From Pipra filicauda (Eukaryota > Chordata > Aves > Passeriformes > Pipridae): 64,000 nucleotides of DNA. The notes under the pieces were generated by a model, which was not told the origin of the DNA, did not search any database, and worked only from the letters and a program-made list of their open reading frames with translations. The DNA lies in contig NW_024104532.1 in NCBI RefSeq assembly GCF_003945595.2, forward strand, positions 2,789,501-2,853,500, given 5' to 3'. Positions 50,343 through 62,500 of this stretch are shown here, piece by piece. The position numbers were made by a program, and so were the translations under genes. Position 1 is the first letter of the stretch. Every line of letters starts with the position of its first letter.

Positions 50343-50361
50343 CCCCCCCCCCAAAAAAAAA
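50343..50361. repeat. C10-A9 homopolymer pair
   Basis: Ten C followed directly by nine A, then CCGG. The length of both runs may be uncertain in any assembly. Confidence 0.9.
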
Positions 50362-52772
50362 CCGGTTTAATATATATATTTTTATTTTCCATTGATTTAG
50401 TCGCTTTTGCAAAGTGAAGCTAAGGAACAAAAGCACTGCTGGAAACAAAAGGCAGTGATTTGTAACTGACAGTTCATTGTTAATTAGAATCCTTTTTGGT
50501 CTGAAAGACTGAGAGGAGAGTAATCAAAGAGGATTGATATGAAAAACCAAAAGTGAATGTAGAAAAATATATCACAAAGCCCACGCACAGCCAAGGCAGC
50601 AGGAGGCAAGAAGCATCCTCCGGTTCTGCAGGCGAGGAGCAGCCAGTGACCACGCAGACAGATGCAGACAGACAAGTCTATTTTAGGCCTGAGCTCTGGA
50701 AATTCGGGGTAACAGGTCTGCCTTTGCCTGCTTCCTCCTGCACTACATCACTTTTGTGGATGAGGAATCCACCTCCACACGTGGAAGCCCCGGGGATCAA
50801 CTATGCCAGAATACACAAGCCAGAATAAAGCCCCTTGAACATTTCCTTGAGGAGAAGGGGAAAAGAAAAAACTAAGGCAATCTCTACATCCTAACCCAAG
50901 TATTTGACTTGTCAGCTGAAAGTGGCTCATTTTGTAAGAAAGGGTTCATTTTGTCAGAAGGGTTTGGCCAAGGTCATGAGTGTAGTCTTTTTCACAACAA
51001 GAATAATGTAGGGCTTTCAATGGAGTGGATGAGGGTCTAAATGGAGGAGACAGAGAACGGGGTTTGCAAAATGGAGATAAAGGTGTGCGTTGTACCAGCT
51101 GCTGCTCCTGGGAGGGGACAGCAGGGTAACCTCAGAAAATCTGATTGTGCCCAAGAGACCAGGGAGCAAAGTATTATCTACATCCATGGTAGGACAGTTC
51201 CACTACTCATCAACTTACAGCAACAGGCACTTCAGGGAAAAGGCAAGAGAACTGTCCCTATTTCACAAATGTAAAACTGTGAGAAAAATTAAGAATCTTG
51301 CCCTGATGCAACACTTGATCAGGGCCTGTAAGTTCCCCAGGAATCACGTTTGTCCTTGCCTTCATATGTTTGTAATCCTAGGCAGGTGTTTTTAGGCGCT
51401 GTCTTTTTAGCTGGAGCTGATGCAGAGCTGAGGAGCAAACATCCTGTTTTGCATCCCAGGGAGATTCATTGTTCTTATATTGCATTTTCTCTTAAGATGA
51501 AAGAAAAGTCCCTTAGTAAAACCTTAGTTGTTTGGATGCAGAAGAACACAATAAAAGAGTCCAAAGTAAATGCTATGAACCAAAGTGGAAACCTACAAGT
51601 AATCTAACTATTCGAAGTTTGGCTGAATACTAAATTAGTGAAGATGGAATTTAGCAGGTTCTGAATTATCACTTGAACAGCAGCTAGAAAAATATTACAC
51701 CACCATCTCTTGTTGTCTTTGATTAGTTCTCACACTGAAGTATCAGAAAAAGGCAGAGAGAGAAGGGGAAGGTCATGGCAAAAGATGAAGACGTCATGGG
51801 GGAGAGGGGGTCCTTCATGTAACCTTGTTTAATATTGTTGGGGTGTTTTTCTTTCCTCAAGGATTAAAATTGCATAAAACTCCCCAGAATAAGACAGTTT
51901 CTGGGTAGGGGCACCAGAACCAATAATCCTCTCAATCCAAAAGTTGTTACACCAGAGTCTGTTACAAGAACTCCATAATCAGTCGGTATCCAGCTTCCTC
52001 CTGGCCACAACAAGCTAAAACTCTAGATTTTCTGAATATCCTGCAAAGTGTGCTCAAATCGGTCTCTAGCTCAAAGTCCCACCCACTGACTGCACCAAAA
52101 CTGGGAGCCAGCTCTCCAAAGCACGAATCAAGCATCTTAACCACATAAACATTCTTTTTTTCTGGTGTGAGAATAAGCATTTCCCCTTATACAGAGATAT
52201 ATTTAAGAATCACCAGGGTGACTCTATAGCATTAACAAAGTTGCTATGGTAATTTCATAATTAAACATGACTGTAAATTCCCTGCCATGATCCTCATGCA
52301 AATGAATATTTTGGAAGTGCGTTTTCAGTTAGGCTTTAATTTACACTTTCACCTTACCACTCTGGCTGTGAGAAGGATTTATGTGCCACACGGAGTGAGA
52401 ACTATTGCTGCAGGTACCTCCCTCCCTCACGGTGAATGAACAACACCAGGATCCCTGGGTCTGCCCCAGCAGGAGGGTGTGTGGTACAGTGGGTGTGGGA
52501 TCGTGATGTGACTAGGGAAGGAATGACTCCATTCTCGTTCAAAAGCAGAGCTGACCCCCTTTCAGTGCTGCTGCTGAACACCCTGACCAGATAACTGGGA
52601 CATCACATGTGTCTACAGACTGGGAAGTTCAAGAGTATTGCAGCTGCACCTCATGGACCTGAATGACTCAGCTTCAACCACCAGAATTATCCATATGCAA
52701 CCACCCTAAGTGCTGAGAGACACAGCTCTGGCTACTGCACTCAACAGGCAAAACAATGAAACTCCCTTGAAC

Positions 52773-53010
52773 TCACAGAATCACAGGATGGGTCAGGTTG
52801 GAGAGGACCACGATGGGTCACTGGTCCAACTTCCCTGCTCAAGCAGGGTCATCCCTGCACATGGCACAGGATCATGTCCAGACATCTGTAGTGAGGGACA
52901 CTCCACACCCTCTCTGGGCAACCTGTTCCAGTGCTTGGTCACTGCACAGTACAGAAGCTCTTCCTTATATTCAGGTGGAACTTCCTGTGCATCAGTTTCT
53001 GCCTGTTGCC
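52773..53010 (-). mobile_element. CR1 LINE fragment, older subfamily, minus strand
   Basis: It opens with TCACAGAATCACAGGATGGG and runs through CCTGCTCAAGCAGGGTCATC, CACACCCTCTCTGGGCAACC, TGTTCCAGTGCTTGGTCACT and TTCAGGTGGAACTTCCTGTG. The minus-strand translation shows 'VTKHWNRLPREGVECPSLQ', the CR1 ORF2 C-terminal motif. It belongs to the same older group as the 36.7 kb copy. It is 5'-truncated and inactive. Confidence 0.92.
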
Positions 53011-55007
53011 TCCAACTCCTTTCAATGTTTTTGATGATTGCTGCTTTGCTTCTCTTACATCCCACCACCCTTAACTGGTATCAGTCCTGAGTAAATTGCC
53101 TTCATTTTCACATCTCTTATCCCTTCTTTGCCTTTTATTTGTCATTTCAACTAGAAATGAGCTCTCCCTCAGGCTGCAGCGTCTGTCTCGCTAGATCACA
53201 TTAGATTTTCCATCAAGTATTTGCCTGCTCCCTCCCAGGAGACTCCTTGTGCTTTAGAAGAGTTCACCAGTGTCCACACAACTATATCACTGTTTTAAAG
53301 ACTTCCAGTTGCTGGAATACTCTAAAAAAAATTTACCAAATTAGGTACCAAGATTACTGTGTAATCTCAACATTGCTCAACAGGCTCAACATTAACTGTG
53401 CCCGCTATCTAAAAAGACAAAGGGCTGTAGTTTTTTCCTCTTTGCACTAAATAAGGGCAGATTTTCTGAGCAAGAAGCTCAAGGGTGTGCACAAAGGAAA
53501 GAAAGGCAGGTTTTTCCTACAGAGAAGTTACAAAAGACATGAGAAGAAAGAAATTTGCATGAACTGACTTCTACACAAATGTATCAATTAAATTATGAAT
53601 AAAGGAGTTTCTGAATGGATGAGTTTATGGAAATCTGAAACTACCATCCTTCTGCCTTTGCAATATGAGCAAAAAGAAACTATTTAAGATGCAAACAATT
53701 TCTAAAAGGGCAAAAAGGAAGGAAAGTATTCTTATGTTTTAATTAAATATTTTATTCTATCACTGTTTATTGCCACTCTTTTTTTTATTTTCTTACAAGT
53801 GCTGCAGCCCTTAAAACACTACTGATAATCTCATGCACTTTTTATAAAAGATTAGCTGGAGACATGAGACCTTCAATAACCTCCCTGCTCAGTGGTAAGG
53901 TTTCAGCATAGGCTTTTTATTCATTCCACAAGGGAAGTGTAGTCAGAAATGCTGATCTTAAATTACGTTTCAAATTGAAATTGGCCTTTCTTATTTCATC
54001 AGACTCACACCCAGGAGTATTTAAAACCAGTATGAGTGCGAGCAGCAGTGCCTCCAAATTCAAGCAGGCTGAGTAGGGAGTGGGTTTGAGCAGCCACCAA
54101 TATTCAGTATTATCCAATGTAGCCTATTACATATAATTCTGCCTATAAGGGCAACGTTAAAGCGTGAAATCAGAGTAGTGAAACTGTGTATTGATCAATC
54201 CTACAGTGAGATTCCAAGAACTGTGAGATTCAGCTGCTTTACTTTTGAATCCCTAACACTGAACCAAGAAAACTTTCTCAGTGTAAGAAGAAAGCATCAT
54301 GAAAGTTTAAAAACTGACAAACATGGCTTTTCATTAGACTGTGTAGCTACATGAGGTAAATGTGCACTATATGCAAAGACTTTGCAATATCTGAGCGTTC
54401 GAGTCCCACATTCTCTTCATTAGTGATAAGAGATAAGTAAATCAGAAGGACTTCAGGGAGACTTTGGAGAATTGTGGAAATCAACTCAAATTTCCTGGAG
54501 AAGGGTGTATAAAATAGCTCTGTCTCATATAAAATGGGTCTGTCTGTGTAATATTACATGCAAAACATAGATATGTATGTCTAGAATCACACTCCTTTAA
54601 TACTTACAGTGTAATATACACATGCATGATACTTCTGCCATGGCTTGTACCTGTCAGCTCCAGGGTACCCATTGAGAGGACACGTGCAGGATCACATTTT
54701 CATGGAACTGAATGTGATATACTTGTAAAAATATTATGACAAACCCCTGCTCTGGTGCAGGTCAGCCTTATTCTCTTCAGGACTATCAAACCTACTTCTT
54801 CCTGGTCTGAGGAGAGGAGGAAAAAGATCTTTTTTCTCCCTCCAGCTCCATGACAGAATTGTGCTGGTGGGTGCAGACTTAGGAAAAAAGTCTTTGAGTT
54901 TTTCTCCCAAAGTACCACTTAGTAACTTGGAATCATTCCACTGTCCACTTGTATAAAAGGCTGGGACAGAGGGATGAAGTTGAACAAGGTCTTCAGGTAG
55001 AAGAGCC

Positions 55008-55098
55008 TAAATATCCCCAAATAGGGATATAAATAGGGGATATAAATATCCCTAATATATAAATATACGGATGTAAATATCCATAAACATGGATATTT
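55008..55098. repeat. Cluster of nested TATCC/GGATA palindromes
   Basis: ATATCCC (55011-55017) pairs with GGGATAT (55024-55030). GGGATAT (55037-55043) pairs with ATATCCC (55046-55052) across only two bases. AAATATCCAT (55075-55084) pairs perfectly with ATGGATATTT (55089-55098) across an AAAC loop. Three hairpins of the same core within 90 bp suggest reiterated duplication and inversion of one short unit. Confidence 0.8.
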
Positions 55099-56558
55099 GG
55101 CAGTGGATCTGCTGACTGCACATGATTCAGCTTGTACAACTGTGCTGGGGCTCCTCTTTACTGTCATCTGGGTTTCTCTCCTTCAGGCTCCCTGGGGAAC
55201 TCGAGGAATGCATTTTGCATCCAACTGCACATTGTCCTCAGGACAGGACTTCAGACACTGTGAATAAAGCCTGGAGAACACCTTGGGTGGTGCTTTCGAG
55301 TAGCAGCACTGCTGTTGACAGCTGCAGGCAGTTTAAAATATGCAACTCGCAAACAGACACATAAATAACATTTATAACATTTCTAATTAAGTCAGTGCTG
55401 GAATTAAATTTTGCCTCAAAGTTTGCTTCATAGTAAATCTCCAACTGGCACTGCCGCACCCCCCTAAATTTTTTACCATCTGCAAAAAGAAATAGTTGGT
55501 AGAGGAATAGCATGACCTTCAAATATCTTCAGAGGCTTGCAATCATGTAACAGAAGTGTGCAAAGGTTCAGCAAATCTGCTCCTGCCTGTCTCCTGCTGT
55601 GATGCAGTTTCTCTAATCAAGTATAATTAACATGAAAAAAAGAAACAGCAGTACAATATTGTACACATAGAAATAGTAATCAGGGTGGCAGCAAAGTGAC
55701 TTTTATGCAGAGGTTTATATCACGTGCAGTGCTAAATACTCACAAGCTGTTGCTCACATGAGGAACATTGCTCATGGAAATAATCCACTGTTTTTTCTGG
55801 GATTACCCACCCGAGGAAGGATCTGCAGAATCAAGTCTGTGAACATGGACAGACACCTGGTTATGCCACAAATGTAATTTTCACATTGTGATTATTGTGT
55901 TAGACCAAGTGACATTAAGATTTTAATTTATTTGCTTCTTTTTAATTAGGTGACATTTGCCAGATGAGCTGCAGGAAAACTTGTGATCGTTGGTGATAGT
56001 TGGTTCTGGTTCCAGATGAATTCCCTTACAAGAAAAAAAAAGAAGAGCTTAGATGAACACAGATGCAACTGAGTATTTTTAGCATAATTTATTTTTTTTT
56101 CAGATTTGCTAATAATATCAAATTACAATAATAAATATTTTAATTTAGTCATGGCATTAATCATCACCTTCATTCTCATCTCACGTCAGCTGTGACATTC
56201 AAATAATGCTCATAATTTAATGAAATAATTCTGCATCTACACTGACACTCCCAAGTAAAACAGCTCTACTTCTCTATGACTGTAAAACATACTTCTCTTT
56301 CCCAGTTAAACCCCACTGGATGCGACCCTCAAGAAGGGAAAATTTAATTGGCTTCAGAACATGCCATTCTTTAACTTACTTTTGTTTCCCAGTTATTTGT
56401 GCAACCCAAAAAATCTCAGTGCTCAGTAAAGTTGCTTTACTAGTAATGATTTCTTTGTTTCACAAGTTGGATTACTTTTTCTTTTTCTTATGGGTGACCA
56501 GAGAAACTGTTACATGGAAAGCAAGAGGTTAAAAATGAAGGCTAATAAAATAAAATAA

Positions 56559-56612
56559 AAAATGAAGGTTTCTAGAACTATATTTAAAATGAAAATTTCT
56601 AGAACTATATTT
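56559..56612. repeat. 27-bp perfect-register tandem duplication
   Basis: Units 56559-56585 and 56586-56612 share AAAATGAA, then TTTCTAGAACTATATTT, differing at two bases (GG versus AA). A partial third AAAAATGAAGG lies at 56531, beside a TAAAA tract. It is a recent local duplication. Confidence 0.9.
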
Positions 56613-59480
56613 TTTGCCTAATAGAATAAGAAAACAGCCTGATAGATATTTAAATTTTTCAATCAGAGTAGCTGTTTTGCTCTTTAAAAGAAATGAGATA
56701 AATTAAGCAGTTTTAATTAAGCGCATCTCATTTTCATATTCCTGCTTCTCACCCACACTATGATGGGAGGTCAGAAAAGTAATTGCGGAGGAAAACTGCA
56801 CTACAAGAACAAATTCTAATTATTGCAAAGGAAAGTTAAAATATTTTATGTTCAAATACATGTAAATTTTTTCCCTTTCTCCTTAATTTTGAGAGTAATT
56901 TCTTACTGCTGTTTCTCTCTGCTTTTCCCCTGAGGCAGTTTATGTTGATAGATGGCACATAGTTAGGGAATAACAGCAAAATGAAAACAAACTGCGGGGT
57001 GCTGACGAATACAGCATTATCAATATTGATAAATTGCTCCCAGGACTAACAGTCCCATTCCTCACAGACTGGAGGGCACGGGCAGCAGTTATCCCAGCTA
57101 TCCCCCAGGGTGGGGATAACTGAGCTGAACTGGGTCTGCCCAGGGATGTGCAGCCTCAAAATCCTGCTTTTTACATCAAATCCACAACCCTACAGACTGG
57201 TGTATGGACACAGATCTCTGCAGGCAAAGAGTCTACTTGCATTTCACAGGCGTTTAGCTCCAGGGATAAATGCATATAAATTAACCTGACTTTTATTTTT
57301 TTTTACTGTATTTATGAGATGGTTTATGCTATGGTTGTACTATTACAAAATGTTATTACAGAAAATATTTATTATTATTACAGCCTGCAAATAAGATTGT
57401 CATAACTCCCATTACAGTGTGAAATAGTGGCTGAAATCGTGATGTGTGATCGCCAGTGACTGACAGCTTTGCTTTGTAATGGAGCTATCAAAGAAGAAGG
57501 GCACTATCTATCAGTCTGCCCCTTAAGGAAACTAACAGAGGAACTCAAATCCCTTCCTTTTCCATGGGTCCAACATGCTGGGAAAGCTGACAGAATTAAG
57601 ACATGGATTCTTGTAGGTCATGGTGCTGAAGAAATCTTTGTTTTGCCTCATTTACCTCTTGGGTAATATATTTTTTATTTTCACATAAAAACTGTGCTTT
57701 TAAGGAGAACTCCTCTCAAATAAATATCCAGGTGTTTAATTGAGTAGGTTTTTGCCGAAGGGTCAGAAAAAACTGCCAACAAATAACAGCAAAGAGCTTG
57801 AGGTGATGCACCTTTTCACAATGATGAGTAAACCTTGCTTAGAAACGTCAGTGAACCTACGCAGAAAACAGCAGAGCAGTTGCCAAGAGTTCAGGGGGAG
57901 CAGCTTAAATAACAAGTGAGACCAGTCACCAGCTCTGCAAGAGCATTCAGCACCCGTACGAGGCCCGCAGGTCTCTCCCTCCAAGGCTTGTGTTGTTCCC
58001 TGTTGCACTCACTTTGACTCAGCTTTTCCCCCTTTGTTAGCATTATTTCCTGCTCACATGTGTCAGGTAATGTCACTGCCACGCACATTTGCAAAGCATG
58101 GAAAAGGATGTCCTCCACACCACTGAAAAAACAGCCCATGAGCATGGCAGAGAGGTTTTGTCTTCTCTGTTAGAAGAGTTCACTGCACTTGTCTGCCCTT
58201 CTTCTTTTATGTTAAAAAGCGAGGAATATTTATTTTTTTATCTCTACACGCAGAAGACTTTTCAAAATCTAGTACAGAATATGAACTAGTTTAAACCCAC
58301 ACAGAATAGGAAAAAGCCCCCTGCCTTGCTGACATTTACTCTGTGAGGCAGAGTATTTGAGGTAAAATAACTGTTTTGCATGCAAGGAGTATCTTCCTTT
58401 GCACCTACAGCACACAGAATGACAGGAGTCCTTAGTATGTCGCAAGGCTACATTGTCCATTGGACCTGGTCCTTCCTGGCCAGCTCAATAGTCCAAGGAA
58501 TACTTGAAACAGGAAAGAGCAGTGGTCCCGTGCAGCCTCACACAGACCTGCTCTCTCTGTAATGTAAAAAGTATAATTGTAGACTTCAAAACCATTGAGA
58601 GGTTTGGAATATTAAGATAGACATTCCAGCCATCCCTCGCACAGTCAGGTCTTTTCAAATCTCTTTTTCTTGAGCTCAGGAAAGAGCACAAACCTTAATG
58701 AGTTTGTCAGTTTGTGTCACAACAGTCTAATTTTCTTGATGAGGTATCCAGGGCTTTAATATGTACTTGACTGGCAGTTTCAATCCCAACGTTTTCTGCT
58801 GGCCAGCAAGCAGAAATCGCATGGCGTAAGAAGCCCAGAGTGTTGGCAAGTTTTGCAGCAAGCTGTGTTTGCATTAGTGAGTGTAAATAGGTCTCTGGGA
58901 AGAGGCATCAAACATCATGCTTGTGGTTTTTCCCTCTGTGCTTGCAATTAGCTGGGAGGGGAGCACAGATGTTTTGCAGAGAATTCCTATCAAATTTAAA
59001 GATGTAAAATTGTTAGGGTGGCTCTAATTAATTTTCTGCATCAGTTTAAATGACATCTTTATATTGTAGCACTGTGCAGGATGCTCTGAAGTGACTGGAT
59101 CAAAATTGCTCACTGAATTTTGCTGCATGAAATGAATGTGGCCTGTTCTGATGAGTTTGTATACTGAGGATATCATTTAATAGAGTTCCCAGCTAAGAAA
59201 ATATTTTCCAGAAGACATTAGTGTGAAGTCTGGTGGGTTTCTGATGTTCATTGCTTTAATTTTTCCTAATTTATTCTCATTGTGCTGGTGGAAGACAGAG
59301 TGTTTTCATAGGTCCCATCACATCTGTAGTGTTTATAGGAGTGTATTGCCCAAATCTAATGTGTTTGGCCACAACAAAACAGAATGGAAGTGTTTTAATC
59401 TCACTTTAGCCTAGTACTTGTTTTTAACTGGCAAGTAGCTCTGGAGGCAAAATATCTTGGAGTGCAGGGCTTGCTATTGC

Positions 59481-59548
59481 ATGTTTGAAGACTGGACTTG
59501 ATGACCTTGGAGGTCTTTTCCAACCTAAATGATTCTGTGATTCTGTAG
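59481..59548 (+). mobile_element. CR1 LINE 3' terminus, very short
   Basis: GACTGGACTTGATGACCTTG GAGGTCTTTTCCAACCTAAA followed by TGATTCTGTGATTCTGTAG is the extreme 3' end of an older CR1 subfamily with two ATTCTGTG octamers. Only about 65 bp remain, showing extreme 5' truncation. Confidence 0.9.
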
Positions 59549-62500
59549 AGGAAATAATTACTTCGCATGATTAACAAAAAAATGATTATGTTGATCCAGA
59601 AGTGGTTTATTTTCCCCTTAACAGCCCGTCTGGTTACTGAAGAAGAAATGATCCTTTATATGTTGGAGTATTTGGGTTGTATTGAAGCAGCATCTTGACA
59701 GGCAGATTTGATGCTGAGATTGTAATAATTTATATTGGCCTGGTACTTGTTGGAAGAAAACTTAATGTGAATTGTATTACAAGGCTTTTAAGTAGCAGCT
59801 TGCAGTCCCATGGGAATCCATGGACTACCTTTAGAACATAGCAGAGATGAGATCCATAAAGCTGGTAACACAATTACAGACCGTTTACATATTTTTAGTT
59901 GCTCTTCAGGCATTTATAAATTGAAATGTGTAATTCTTCTAACTCACTATTCAATATTCAAAGGGTGCTGTATCCAGCCTGAAAAAGTGTGATAACCCTT
60001 TTTTTTGTAGTAATTCGAACATGACTCAGCAACATCTTCTTACTACAAAGCTGAGGGAGGATGTGGGAGCAAGATGAGGGTACCATGGCACTCTTGGCAA
60101 TCTAATTTTTAATCTAAACAGAAATCCAGAGGTTAATGGAGGAGGTTTATATAAATAACACAGATAAATGCTCTTGTTCTTAAAATGCCACAAAGTTTCA
60201 CTTGAGGTGATCCTTGAAAATCAAGAGAAAAATAGCAGCGGCTGTTTTGCCTGGAGCAGGAAAGTCAGTGTTCCGAAAAAAGTGTCAGGGAAAAGAAGGG
60301 GAAGAAAGAGGGAGGTGGAGAGAGGGAAAACTGCAGTCCAACTGCTTTGGAGCCTGCAGTGCAAGCTCTCCCAAAACCAGCACTATGTGTGGCTACTCAA
60401 AAAAAGCTTTGCAGGGGTTTGTTAGCAAGAATAGCAGAATATATTTCTGTCTGTGTGGATGCAAGTAGGAAGTCATTTGGTGCTGCTGTGCAGGCAGCCT
60501 TGCTGGGCAAGCCTGTGAGGGCTCCCGAGCAGCTTGAAGCAGCCACGCTTGACTGCTTTGCAAGTTCATTAGGTAAAGGATGCTGCAAGAATAGCCAATG
60601 CAAAGACCCTTGCAGCTGAGGTCTGCTTTGAGCCAAATGCATTGCTAAGGATGCTAAATTTAGGTTCTCCAATGCAGGAGAAAAGCAGACGTGAGAACTG
60701 CTGTGTACGGGTCACTGCCCCAGGGATGCTGTGTGGTCTGGGCTGTGAGCAGCAGAACAACCTGCTGTACTTTCTGTTTGAACCATTGGGTCAAAGCAGA
60801 AGAGTTATCAGGGATGGACAGTGCTGGGGTTAAACTGTGCTGCAGCCCTGCATTAGCTTGTCCCACCTGTCATGTGGAGACAGATGGCAAAGCCACTGAG
60901 ATGCTGAAGAAAAAGGTCTTTGACATTTCTCTGTGCAAGGGTACAGTGGAGGAGGGTACAGTGCTTTCTTTTACTGCAAGCAAAACCTTTGATTGTTATT
61001 GGGAGAGGACAAAATTTATCGCCCTGCCTTTATTTCTCTTTGTTCCATCAAAATAAGGTGTGGGTTTTTTTTTTTTTTGATCAAAGGTTAGGATGACCAC
61101 TCATTCTGAGGATGAAAAATGCCCTGCTCAGCAGTTGCAATTACAGAGACAAAAGGGATGCAAGGCTGAAAGGTTTTGCAGCAGAAATCTTTGCAGCAGC
61201 CTTTTATTTTCAAGTTAATTTATGCTAAAGACCTTGAAGAAAAGAATTCTTCTCTGCAGTGCTCACTTTCCTGTGCATTGGAGTTGAATCAGGAAGTTGA
61301 TTTTTTGGGCAGTCCTTGCTTTACCTTTCAGCACTCCCCAAGGCCAGGGATCTGCTGAACAGCACTGCCAGGTATGTATTTAAAAAGAGTAAGGTTTCTT
61401 TAAAAGAAGAAATAATGGTGTAGCAAGTTACGAATACTTGTTCAGCAATACAGGAATATGGAGAATCACAGCTTACAAATTAGGGCCCATTAAAACACAA
61501 CAAGGCTTTTGTCCTCAGCCTCAGTACTCATTGAAATGCCAAAAGATGGGCTTTTGGCTGACACGTTCCCAAAAACTTCTAGGAATTAATGCTGGACCTG
61601 AACTTTTCTGGGTTGAGGGAACAATCATGGACTTCAGTGAAAAAAAGAACAGACACAAACCACCAGGAACATTGCCCAATTTCAGCCTTTTGCCCTTTGG
61701 TTGGTCAAGCAGAACAGCCACTGAGAAATGTGGAGAAAACACAGTCTGTAACACTGAGGTAATAAATCTGTTCTCAGAGACTTTCTGGAAAGTCCCAGAA
61801 AAATTCCAATGTTGTCATGGCTTTGAAAAGCCTTCTCTGGTAATTTGTGAGGTCCCAGCCAAAAACCTGGCTCGAAACTGCAGGACAACATTTCAGGCAA
61901 TCACTGCTACTTACACAACTGTAACTGCATATTCCAGCAGACATCACAGCTGGATTCTCTCCTAACCCCAAAGCTTCTCTTCAAACTTGTCCTAATCTGC
62001 AGAATCCTTAAAATGCACTAACATTACTTTGGACTTTGGAATTGTGCACTGGCAGGCACCCATGACCTGTATTGTCAGTAACACACTTTTCATGACAATG
62101 TTCATAGGTCTCTGGACAAACTCTTTGAACTCTTGGACTCTCAAACTGACATAGACTTTGTGTTTTGCATCAGATTTAGAACTGTAAATATATTTCTTTG
62201 GCCATCCAGGCCCTGTTGGGTCTATGTTCCATGATTCTGACATTTGACTTCATGCTCTCAGTAGCACAAACAGCGTCATAACCCAGCCTGGGACAAAGGT
62301 TCAAAAGAAATAGCGTGGCTGACAAGCACAATGTGGGAAGAGTCCAGAATGACTAAAGAGCCATTTGCCAATGAATTGCTGGTTTTCATGAATGCCCCAA
62401 ACCAGAAGAATCCCAAATGACGTCTGTGAGTACAATCATTTGACCCAGCCCACAGACACAGATGGGTTCTCAGAAACACATGCCAAACTGTTCAGGAGGC

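Larger units (their letters stand above)
47586..52772. other. Non-coding unique DNA
   Basis: The longest frame is about 101 codons (51090-51395) and none shows a known domain. Two C-rich homopolymers are listed separately. The rest is unremarkable AT-rich sequence. Confidence 0.55.
53011..59480. other. Non-coding unique DNA
   Basis: Frames stay below about 95 codons and show no known domain. Two repeat structures are listed separately. The parts at 56080-56250 and 57390-57480 look unusually rich in homeodomain, POU and SOX-type short motifs (see findings), but conservation cannot be judged here. Confidence 0.5.

Noticed and set aside
57455..57485. SOX/POU composite-like motif around CTTTGTAATGG
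   Set aside because: Only the SOX half fits well, and the POU half lacks the expected ATGCAAAT core.
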